A stretch of DNA of 64,000 nt from Paragonimus westermani (taxonomy: Eukaryota; Platyhelminthes; Trematoda; Plagiorchiida; Troglotrematidae), in assembly GCA_008508345.1 (NCBI GenBank), contig QNGE01000424.1, forward strand, positions 228,567 through 292,566. The letters run 5' to 3'. The position numbers and the translations under genes are program-made. The notes beneath the pieces are model-generated. The model worked only from the letters and a program-made list of their open reading frames with translations, was not told the DNA's origin and did not search any database. Each line of letters starts with the position of its first letter. The first letter of the stretch is position 1. Shown here piece by piece: positions 30,301 to 42,300 of the stretch.

Positions 30301-33300
30301 GGTGAAACAACTTATTGACACTTACATCCACAATTTTGTCAGCCATTTGCTTTAATACATTGCAATAAATTACCCGTCAAGTTCAGATTGAAAAAAGTGT
30401 ACTGAGATTAGTACTCCGCGTGAATCAGTAAAAGTTCACTAACTCATCAACGTTAAAACCAATACCCAGCGGTTTTGAAAAGATCAGTAATGTCAGACTG
30501 GATGAAAAGCAGACCTGTTTTACTGAGGTAAGAACTACTCATACAAACCATCGGAACTTCTTGGCAATGCATGCACGCGGTTTTTGATCGTGTTGCAGTC
30601 ATATTGCTTAGGTGCACATCGTAGCGTGGCTCTAAACACCTATAGGAACACAAAATTTGTAACCCTATATGAGCGAAAAGAACCTGAAGAAATTACTGTG
30701 CCGTACATTTATGTAACTAGTTACTGTCAAGAATGCGTACCAAGTACTATGCCGATTATATTAGTCGTCTGTTCATTCGTAGATTAAAACTTACTCAAAT
30801 GTCCATTTCCGTTTCTAAAACTGGCTGAATCTGAGAACATCAGTGACTGTTGTGATTTCCTTTCCAACGTTGAATATCGATCACTTCTCAGAGTGACCGG
30901 GAATTGAGTGCATTTTTACTGGCGATTCGATTTGGCTCCTCAAAATACGGTCTCAGTAAATCCACTTCATATGCTACGTGATGTTAACCTTTTCCTGATG
31001 ACCTCAGTAATTGACAAGCTATTGACCCCGGGGTGCATTTGTTGAATTTGAATCGCTGATTTGGGATTTGCAGTGATACGTGCTTCTGGTGCAGATATAA
31101 GTGGCAGTGGTTCAAAAGTACAGAACGAACCCATTGGTGTGTTAAGCCGAAAGAATTTTGAACGATTATTAGTTCTGATATTGGTAATAGGATAAATGCA
31201 AATATAACAAACATTCGTCACGTTCCACTTGAAAATAAAATGAGCTTTGGCTGAGAGCAACTAAAACCTGCAGGATGTCACTTGACTTCTAAATAACGAA
31301 ATGCGCAGAAGGTTTATTGTGCGTAATGTACGATAATAATGCACGATGTTTTCAACCTTCCCATCAAGTGATTGTCATGAGAAAATGTTACACTGGTATT
31401 TTTGGAGCTGTGAGTAATTGCTCTAAGTACATCCATGATTGGTAAGCTGCCTATCTTTGTGAGGTTTGGCAAACTTTCCTCGTACGGCAAAAGAGATCCC
31501 ATAACATCGATTGCATGTTAGCATCGGTTTTGTTAAAGTTGAGTAAGTTTTGATAAACAGATTGGGAATAACACAACGTTTCGAGCAAGTTGTAATACTA
31601 TACGTTTCAACCACCTCGGGTGGTCTTCCTCAACCACCCGAGGTGGTTGAAACGCAGAGTATTACAACTTGCTCGAAACGTTGTGTTATTCCCAATCTGT
31701 TTATCAATAACATGTTAAACACGACGGCCAAACTATTCAACTTCATTCGTACTACATTTGGTGCGGATATCTTACAACTGAGTAAGCTTTGTTACGGACC
31801 AGTGACAAAAAACCTTGATGATGCCGTTTAATGTAGACTTGCACCATCACACTCCATCGAATTGTATACTGAAGTGAGTTCAGTTTTCTGCAAAGGTCTG
31901 TCCGAAAAGATTAATTGGCCATTTGAATCCTGATGCTTAATCATTTTGGCTCGAGCCAAATCTTAATACCTGGTCACATTACCATCGCAGTGATCATCGG
32001 CAGGACCGAAAATATGTAAGGATAACTACCTTCTCTTTCCATACAAAAATCTTACACCGCTTTCAGTGAACTTTTGCCTAGCTGGCCAATTTGCCAACTT
32101 GCCTTCCTATTCACAATCTTATAGGGTTCATCGAAATGGCTGGAACTAGTAACCGTCTCGTCCGGCAAACTAATTTGAATCGTATGTCTACAAAACCTCT
32201 GCTAAACGACAGCAGCTATGTCGCTTAGAATGTACTAGCATCCACCTTTGTGTCGTCTGGGCATATAAGCAGTGAGGTGCGCCATCAACATTCATTTAAG
32301 TTCGTTTCCAGTCATCCAAGTCTTTGCAAACGGTTGGTCCGAGTCACAATCAGCAAACTGGTGGACAACTGTCTCGACCTAGCCAGGTCTCATCAGCACC
32401 ACGAGTGTCGCAGAATCGAACCCAAGACCCGTGAATAGATGACAGATTATAGTCCAAGCACTTATCCACTAGACCACGATGTTAGGGCTAACGGGGTTGT
32501 AGGAATACGTGCGTACTAGTTTCCTTGGCTGTTGCGCTTCCTTTCTAGCATAGCCTGGAATCGTTCACCAGTTTTTTGGTTAGCCTGCAAAGGAGCACCC
32601 CTTCACCAAAGTCCCAGCAGTGGTTGAGGAACGGTTTTTTGTAAATGATTGGCCTAGTGAATAAATGTCTGGACTACAATCTGCCACTTATCACAGGTAG
32701 TGGGATCGATTCTCCAGCATGAGTGGCACCGATGAGACTTAGCTAGGTCGAGACATCTGTCCACAACTTCACCGGTGTCCACTAAGACTAACCGCTTGCA
32801 AACATCCTGTCTCATCCCCTCTGGCGGATGTCTGATCCTTTGTAGGCCAGCCATAAAAAGCTCAGGATGGTCAAACAACACATTTGAGCAGTTTCTGATG
32901 GTTGGGAACAGTGGTGGTGTTGTTTGTAGCTCGGGTTGATGGTTTTGGTATTGATATGTTCGCCGAGCTTGGCATTTAGGTTGCAAACGTTTCATCACCA
33001 AACGAGGTGACGTCATCAGTGCGTAAGTGTTTCAGCGTATATATTCAAAATACACGCTGAAACACTTACGCACTGATGATGTCACCTCGCCTGGTGATGA
33101 AACGTTTGCAACCTAAATGCCAAGCTCGGCGAACATATCAATACCAAAACCATTTGAGCAGTGGTCATGTCACTGCCCAAAAGATAGTGTTAATGCTGGG
33201 AAGACGGTTACTTCACGCTTGAGAAGGTCTGTGGACTTAGATGATTGACATACTTCCCAAACACCCGCCGCGTCTACTGACGCTGGCCAAAGGGGCTCAA

Positions 33301-36300
33301 CCTTCCTGTCTCTGAAATGCTGAGGTCACAAAAGCAACCCAATGCCGTCCAAAGCATACGTTAGAGCTGGTAGTTCCTTCTTAATTTTCTGTACACCTCT
33401 GTTAGTCCGGTGTTGGCAGACCACCTGTTTATCTGAATGTGTTTCAAACGTCCTTATTTATCCATTCAAGACGTTCGTCTACAGTGGTCACGTGTTCATC
33501 CACCTTCATCCTTTTGATGAGTCACTATCAACTATTGTGAACGTCACTCAAGGCATGCCAGATGATGATATTCAGTACGGCTTATGTGACTGGTTATATG
33601 AAGGTGAGTGATTGTTCACGTAACAGAAACTATTCCAAACAATCTATGGTAACCATTTACAGTTTAACCAAGTGATCATAAATTCGCCTGGTAAAATGAG
33701 ACATATCTATGTTCCAAATGAATTGAGTATAAGTATGATATAATTCTAACCAATTCAGTGCGCTCTTAGATTTTAACAGTAATCAGAGGGTATAGTTCAA
33801 AGCTGTCCAAGCTATGTGCTCGTACGAATCGCTCTGACTCCACAAATTCGCACAAAACACGACCGCACCAGTTTACACTGAGGAGCACATGTTAGCAATT
33901 GAAGACTGAACGAAGATTATAAATCCTAGCGTTCATGACTCCTTTGGGCAACTTAGAGTTCGCAAACCGAAGGTCTAATGTAGAAATCAGTTGCTTGTCC
34001 GGTTTAATCGGGTAACACAATTCGGATACCAAATAAGATAATATATTGCCAGCTACAGTTTGTTCACTTCAAACGTCAAGTGATCAAAGATCGCTTAATT
34101 GCATACAATTGCATATAATTGCAAACCTCCTCAGCATACAATCTCTCTCCAGCCCCTGATATTAGTTAAACTGATGTGAACCAACCACTTCACTCACAAT
34201 TACACTCACCGTTTGATAATTCGTTGAAGGTTTGGACCTTCTCTGGTTGGCTCTCACAAAATCGACCAGTAAGAAGTCAATCAAACCTTTTACAGTTCAC
34301 TTGAAAGCTTGCAGCCTGGTACGATCCCAGGGCCGTTTAGACTATGTGTATACGAAACGTCTACACAGCATTTTAAATGTTATGCATTGACAAAAGGACA
34401 TGCTCATGACTCTTTAAAGGTGTCAAGTCCACAGGAGGGTCACAACAAACAACCAACATGCAATGAACAAAATTAGGTAAAGTTAGAAATCATCTACCGT
34501 ACCGTGTTCTCCAAAACCAGGCACCTTATCAGAATGTGGAGGTTAGCTGTCTTAGAAGAAGTAGACGTTCACTGCTTGTGTTCAGGTTCCAGCAGAAATC
34601 ATTCTGGGGTCGAAGGAATGACCGTTGAGTAACCTACGACTAGCAGGAGACAACAGTTATGATTTAGTGAGCTGCTTTCTGTAATTAAAAAATTACTTCC
34701 ATCATCAACCACCTACGTCAGAAATCCGGTGCTGTCTAGCCAGGTTGAAGTAAGCCACACTTTAGGTTGAACAAACTGAACGTTCTACGTGATTTTTTTC
34801 GCTATTTCAGTTGTTGTGCATCACAGTTCATATTCGTTCGGAACATTTACATGACTGAAAGTTTCAAATAAACTACAGCAAAATGAGCATCACAAATATG
34901 GTCTTGTCTTTTGAACATTTGGCCATTCCACCAAAACTGTAGTTCTGTTATATTCCATAATTTCAGAAGAACTTCTCCAAACGAATGTAGCATTGTGGTG
35001 GAATCCTAATGGAACCAGATTAGCGTTTGCAGCATTTGACGAGCGAAACGTCAGTACGAACGAAATATTTCGGTTTGATTCGGACAGCGGTTTGCACGGA
35101 AGTACAGTACGTCAGAAATACCCCAAGGTTAGTTGGCATAAACCTTGCAATTATTAGTCTAGGTCGATTTTGGTTGTTTTATTCTAATTGTCTCTGTGAC
35201 AGATACAAACAGTGTCTCACAAATCTGTTTACAATGGGCAAAGCCTGATCTATCCATAATGTAGCAGGAATTCATCAGACTGGTCAACATTTGGACCACT
35301 TACTCCGCTTGACCGGAATGAATTGTGTTACCACTTGCCCTAAGTAGGTAACGCGATCGGTTGCTGTGACCGAGGTCTCGGTAAACTTTATCCACACTGT
35401 GGTGGGTCACGAAATCGGAGGTGCATGTATGTTAACTCTTGGTGGAGTATCTCAACACGGCGTTGATATAAGTCAAAAGGCCCATAGCCAGCGGACTACG
35501 GACAACATGGGCAACTGGACAGGCCAACGAGCTCGGAATAAGGACTAGACTGGGCAGGCGAAAACCCTCGACGCAAGGCGTCGGTTATGCACACACAAAC
35601 TGGACAGATGTGTACACAACACGTGGGCGGGAGCCAGGGATGGGTAATGGACCGTAATTGCGGTTTCTAAACGCAAGCGTGCGCGTAGCGTGACGTGGAC
35701 ACTAAAAGTTATGCTTTATTATACGCCTTTTCTCTACACTGGAGTCCTGCCCTGAACGTTACGCATTGAAGCTGCTGTGGCCATGCCCAGTGGCGGATGA
35801 AGGCGATTGCCACGTGAAACGGACTAAAAGGCCAGGAAGAGCTTTTGACGGCATTGGGAACACTGCTCACTGGACGGGAGAAGGCTGTGTATGTCTTGAG
35901 TGTAAAAAAGACCACAGGATCATATCACGAGACGTGGGTGGCACTAATTCAGGAATTCACGAAGAGACATGACCAACAGCTGGCAATGGGTCGTTTTTAT
36001 GGCGCCAGGTTTGGTGACGCTCAATACCCTCTGGTTTACTATCAACGCTTATTACGACAGTTGACATTTTGCTTATCAGAAGCAGCTGAGTAAACGAAGT
36101 GTAGATTGGTGAGGGAGCGGTTTATCCAGAGCTTGCCCCCGTAGTTGCTGGAGAGCTTTCGGTTTGCCGAGTCTTGTGGTGTCAGGGACATCTTACGACT
36201 GGTTGGAATCGCATAGCGTCTACCCGTGCGGATGCGAGTCGGACGGTTGGAAGTTAGGGAACTCGAGGAGAAAATGGAGCAGCTTACGAAGGCAATGGAA

Positions 36301-39300
36301 GGTTTGAAGACGAATATGGAACCAGGAGGACGTCAAATTAGACAAGCACGTGGGAAACCGCACCGTAATCATTGTTTTGTTTGTAACGGGGTGAGACACA
36401 TTACCTGCTTATGTCCTAACGCACGTTTCCCTTCCTGTTTATCGGTAATAACGGGTTGTCACGAGGCGTTTCATGGGTAGAAGTTCTCATCGAGGAAGAA
36501 CAAAAGAGTGCGATAGTAGATGCGGGAACTGGGGCGCCAGTTACAAGCAAAGTGTGGGAATTACTCGTTAAGGTCAGCAGCTGAAGTGTAGTTAAGGCCG
36601 CACGGACGGTGGTGAAAGCAATGGAGACTCGTAGTGTTTGAATTCAGGGAGGTGCCACCGGGCAACACCACGCAATATTAGTAATTGATAACCTGAAAGG
36701 GATGATAATAGGTGCCATCTGCTACCTCGACTAAAGGCAAACATAGACCTGAAGAAGAACGAGCTGGGCGTTTATGGTGGTGTCATGAAGTTCCATCGCG
36801 AAGAGTCCAAGGAGCATTGCCGAATGGGCGGCGTCTCTGTAAAATCTGTCAGAATTTCCGTCCCCAACCATCAGGTAGATTGTTAATGAATTTTCTGTAT
36901 TGTTCACCAACGCGAATGGTCAGTACGTGTTATGCATGTAGTTGGAACATTCGAAAGCCTTACAGCTGCGTACCGGGGAATATGATTGAGGTTGATTTCA
37001 GAAGTGAACTAACAGTGGAAGGAGGTGCTGGAGAAAGGAATAATTCAACCGACAATCAGCCTACTTTTGTCACCGGTCTTGTAGGCTAGAGGAGCGGATG
37101 GAACCTATCAACTGTGTGTTGATTTCCGGGAGCTGCACTGGCTGACACTCAAAGACATTCCCCATGCCCCGACACAAGTGATATCAGAATCGAGACAGTT
37201 CAGTATGCCAGTCGAGTGATTACGGAAGCAGGGAGAAAGTATTCTACCGCGGAAAAAGAATTTTAAGCTATTGTCTGGGCGTCAGCGGAGTGGGGGACCT
37301 ACCTGATGACAAACAACTTTCAAGCTGGAATGGACCGCAGACCGGTGATATCGCTGAAGATGGCAAAGGATCAGGGTGGACGACTGGTTTACTGGTCAGT
37401 TCAAATACAAATCATCGAAATAATGGAATTGGGGATATCATCCACCCTGAAGAGGAAACATGCCTCAGTATTCTGTCCTACGTATGTCGTTCTACCACCA
37501 ACTGCTTCAGCATCCGTTTGGCATGGTGATGAATTTGATAGCTTTGCGTTGAGAAGGATGAACATATGTAATAAAATGTGAGAAAGGGTAGAAAACATCG
37601 ATCGGATGAATAGCCGTTAACCTCTCAGGAACACGTGAATAGACCTGTTTGTTTGCTTGTTTGTTCACTTTGATTGATGGGTTACTCACCCTGTGTCTCT
37701 AAGTACAAGATCCACAAGTTTGGCCAAGAATGATACAGTATGTTTAAAATTTGACTGTTGGATCCGAGCAGGTTGAGCGCCACAAACTGCCATCTCCATT
37801 TTAACCAGCAATACAAACACGTGAAGAGTGTAGTCCGGGAGCGTCTGCCGACAAAATTTTCTTCGTTTTCACCCTTCGTTCTACACTAAGAGAGTTGCGA
37901 TAAAAATTATGTTGCTATGTTAGACAGTTTTATATTTATCTCCATGCTCTCAAAGCACGGATTGAGCGGAACATGGTGATTTAAAATTATTGACAAATTT
38001 ATACTGAGAGATATTTCGCAAAAACGGTTAGTTGTCGACCAGACACATAAAATATTTCATATTCAGTATTTGCAATGAATGCAATGGTGAAATCACAAAA
38101 AAATGCAAGAATCCACCGAGAAAAAAATACCAGTCTGAATGTTGATAAACGTTGTTAACGCTATTTTACTTTTGGTCTGTTTTCCTTAACCACTATGTAT
38201 GAACTCACAGAGAAACCATCGAACCTTCTCCATTGAATGGAGAATGATACGGGTAGTAAAGAGTCGCTGACAAACTGCGTGTTTCCAAGCAACCAAGAAA
38301 AGTAGAAACATCTTCAGGGATACGTGAATTCCACAATGTGTCCGTCGTTTAGAATATGTAAGATGAGGAACCTTTTTGTGGAGCACGGGTACAACATCAT
38401 CTGATGTGAGTGACCTAGCTCACGGGTTTGTGAAAAGAAATGGGAACGGAGCATAGTTGGCTGAATAACGCTTACTGAAAGACATTGTCATAGAAAACGG
38501 GTAGAACAGATAAGGACGAGCATAAATTTTGTGCGGGGACAGCGACGGGAGATGAAGTGCTATTGTTCATTTACGTTACTTTATAAGCTGCTTACTTGAC
38601 AGGTGCGATTAGTCTCCTGAGGTTCGTAAACCACAACTGGTTGGAAAGTGGTGTGGAGCTTACGGCTGCAATACTCAGACCAGGTTTGATTGAACAGAAT
38701 CAGAAATCAAGGAAGAATCTAGGACTTCTTAATTCGTATACCGTGAAGCCAAGATCGATAATCACGAAAGCACCTAGCACGGTTACGGAGTATTTTCGTC
38801 TCCGTGGTTGAAACATTGCGGCCCATTTCACTTGTAACGCTTTTCATAACACTGAGGCGTTGTACTCGTCATTCTACACATGCTGTCACCACAGGGCATT
38901 TTTAAACGCTTTTAACCGAAACATTTTGTTCAATACTAAATTCCATCCCACATTTCGTTCTAATGACTACAGATCACATGGGTAAGTGTCAACTGAGATT
39001 TCATAAACGCTGTTTGTCTGTTAAACATTCATTAAACGGGTTCATACAAAGTTTTTATTTAGTTGCAATGGAATTCATGATACATAGGAGGTGCTACAAT
39101 TAGGTGAACATATGTGATTCATTATGGTAATATTCCCTTCGTCTCTTTCGAAAACTACGGATTGTGCCATTTTCATTGCTACTGGAAGGCAAATTTCCTG
39201 GGAGAACTGTGAATCTTTTATGTAGGACGTGAAGAAGTAAATTAGAAGCCAAACTACGGTGAACCAGTAGTTTCCCATATATACTTAAGACCACACCTTT

Positions 39301-42300
39301 CTTACAAACTGCCGAACAATGCACCGTAAATGTTATATGACAGGACGCTTCAGGGATTCTACGGTTTGAAGAGTGATGAAAATTGCACCATATCAGTAAT
39401 CAGATTCCTCTCCAGCTGACAATATCTGTTTTGTTTCTCAACTCCAGGCCGGAGATCCGTCAGATTATGGAAATCCTGTTGTCAGTATATACATATATTC
39501 ATTGGAAACTGAAGAACGGCACCTTTTCAGACGTCCGTCCGCAGTGCCTTGGTAAGTCAATGGTGTGTTGTATTGTCTCAATTCAGAATGGTCTCAAGTG
39601 TAACTGAATCCAGCTATGCAGTCCACTACAAAAACACTAAAAAGTAAGAGAACAGAAAGGTTGACAGCATTTTTTAGTTTGGTTTAATAGAGAGTCCTAC
39701 TCGGTTTGAGTTAACAGCACAATTAGTGTTGCACCTGTCAGCATGGTCCGGTAACTTGAACCGTTACTCACAGGCGGATATGGCTGAGTACCCTCGTTTC
39801 TTAATTCGTTTTAGCCTAATTTGAATTGAATGTTGCATTGGTCAACAAAGTTGTCTCATGAGAACACGGACGGAACTGATATCTCGGTTATTACAGACGT
39901 ACGTATGACGAACCATGAGATGGGCAAGGCTCACTTCTGTTACTCGTTGCGATAGACGTGCCTTGAAGTGTTTTTGAGACTGCGAAAGTTGCAGCCAATT
40001 TCGGACTGATGTTCAGTTTATCAGATGTATTTTTTCCCATGAAAATGAATATTTTCACTCATTCAGTACATGAATGGCATCAACGTGTGTCAGTCACCAA
40101 TTACTGTCACAGAATTGGGTTATGAATATTTCTGGAAAAAATGCTACGTGTTCTACGGTGTGCCCATAGTCAAATTTCACTTAGGATGTAACGAAACGAC
40201 AACCGTTTGATCAGGATTTTCCATTTACATTGAGATAGTTTACTTCAATAAAGTGACTCTGTAACATCCAGTTTGGTTGTTGACGGTTTTAGACGCAAAC
40301 ACTGAAAACCACGCCTAATTGACCATGGCTTCTTCATCCAGATAAAACAGGAAGCAGCACTGGTAGTGAGTGAACTGGTCCGACCCGAATTCATGATTTT
40401 ATCTGTCATTTCTTGTTAGATGGGTCTGTTAACTACTGGTTCATTGTCCTCCAATAGACATGATATAATCAGGAGATCTACATGGTTGATCATATACACA
40501 TTGAAGCAGTGTTTGGCTTGTTTTCAAAACAACGAAGTCGGTGAGATGAAGGAAGCAGAACATGATTGACCCGTAAGGTTAGACATTTACTCTGTAGAAG
40601 AAAACTCACAAATTTTCTGCCGTCAAATATGGTCTTTGCCAAATCACTGTGATGTCTAGCAGAAGGTTCACCTCACTTGTGGAAAGAACAGGTCCGGGTG
40701 ACAACTGAACACAACAGTTTGTTATGTTAGTCTTCATTGTTTCAGTCATGTCTGTTGTGTAACACGCCATTGAAAGTCACCGATTTTCACGTTTTCTTTC
40801 AATAGCACAGGCTGAAAAGAATTTACTGCTGATCAGTGCTTCACTTGAACTCTGGGTGTTTTTAGTTCTGATCATTACATACTTTGATATGGAAAACTGT
40901 ATTGGGTGGTATTCAAGCTTTTCATCTCCATTTTCACTTTGTTCCCCCCTTTTTCCACTTTCCCTATTCCAAAACTTTTGATTTCTTTGAAAATCACATA
41001 GGGATGCACTACTATCGTTCGTTCGTTGGTTCGACGATGATCACCTAATCGTTGCCTGGACAAATCGAACACAAAATGAAGCTTGGATCACTGTGGTCAG
41101 CTGGTCGAGAAATTCATCATGGATTGTGAGTATGTCGGTTTGGCTGTTTTCCCAAACATTTTTCACTTTTCATCTCTAATTAAACAGCAAAAATGGTGTA
41201 CCAATTGGCTGAACTATTCCTCTCAGTCTAACCGCATTTTATATGTGCTGAACGTATCATGAGCGCACTAATCCTTGTCAGATTTAAGTTTCCACTAAAA
41301 TATGTTTTTGTCCCAGCACTGGCTCTCATGTGAATTTTACTCTATCACGACAGATTTACCGGACATCTGTTGAAAATGGCTGGGTAGACATGGTAAGTTT
41401 TGTGCAGATATTTCTGGTTGTATCAAAAGTTGTTTCCCTCTGAACTAAATGTCCGTCTTTCTAAACTCAGCGATGCTCAAAATGGCGAAATCTAGGTTCT
41501 GCAAATTCTCTTAATGTCAGCTGAATTTTTCCTTCTTTGTTCTGAGCTGTCACCCCTTTCGTCGGTGCGTACAGCATTGTAATGAATTGTAACATTTTAG
41601 TTGCTTCTAACCGGTTCGGTCAACGGCGCACAAAAATAGTTCTGTAGTTCAGAAACACATGGGTTTTCGGCTTTTTGACCTGAGAGTCTTAATTATTTGC
41701 TTAAAGTGAATGACATGAAAACACCCACCTTGCTTGACTTGTCAGTTTGCTGGTGTCGTGAGATTTAAAACGACGGTCATTTCTTACTGAGCGGTGATCA
41801 TACAGAGTATGAGATTATGTGTGCAAATGAAAGCTGGTGATTGCTTAAATATTAGTAGTATAAAGACTAAAGTAACGGTTTCGATCGTTTTTGCCACAAA
41901 GCCCCTGGAAGTTAGTGCAATGTAATTTCGATAAATGGGCCAAGAAGAATACAACGTTGCAAGTGATTTTTGGTGGGTAACTGGTAGTTGGAAACAATTG
42001 TGGTGTAGTTCGTAGCTCCGATTGAGGAGTTAGATGTTGGAATGTTCGGCGAGTTTGGCATTTGCGTTGGATGAGGTCACCTCGTTTAGTGATAGAACGT
42101 TCGCTACCCAGATGTCAAGCTCTGTCAACACCCCGAAACCCCGATAACTAATTTTTAGCCTACTCAAGCGGACTTTGATTGCTCACATGCTCACAACAAC
42201 AAACCATCTAATCATGTAGGGTTTTCTGACTGAGATGATATGCGTTTTATGATTTGATCGTCAGGCTTTTCACCCTTTTTTAGTGAATTCACGCCACATG

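Larger units (their letters stand above)
29568..33470 (+). other. Intron 7 with nested inverted repeats
   Basis: The right half (31552-33153) is packed with retroelement pieces: a head-to-head Penelope 5'-end pair, two oppositely oriented SINEs and a palindrome with 100-base arms. Each is listed separately. The left half shows nothing recognisable. Confidence 0.7.
35700..37450 (+). mobile_element. Decayed Gypsy-type LTR retrotransposon
   Basis: Pieces of gag and pol appear in the correct order but in different frames with stops. They are a capsid-like gag stretch (about 35826-36090), a CCHC zinc knuckle (36373-36414), a protease-like stretch (36483-36580), the start of reverse transcriptase (37022-37180) and an RNase H start (37201-37440). 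Most of the reverse transcriptase is deleted and no integrase was found. The element is old and cannot be autonomous. Confidence 0.75.
35128..39447 (+). other. Intron 9 (4.3 kb) with Gypsy remains
   Basis: Contains the decayed Gypsy-type element at about 35700-37450. The 35340-35700 stretch is GC-richer and may be its leader or an LTR, but I could not find a matching second LTR. The remainder, 37450-39447, shows nothing recognisable. Confidence 0.6.

Noticed and set aside
33485..33603. Alternative exon 8 start after CTACAG at 33484
   Set aside because: It would need the previous exon to end with two bases of a codon. Exon 7 ends in phase 0, and the acceptor at 33470 adds the expected strand TFVYSG.
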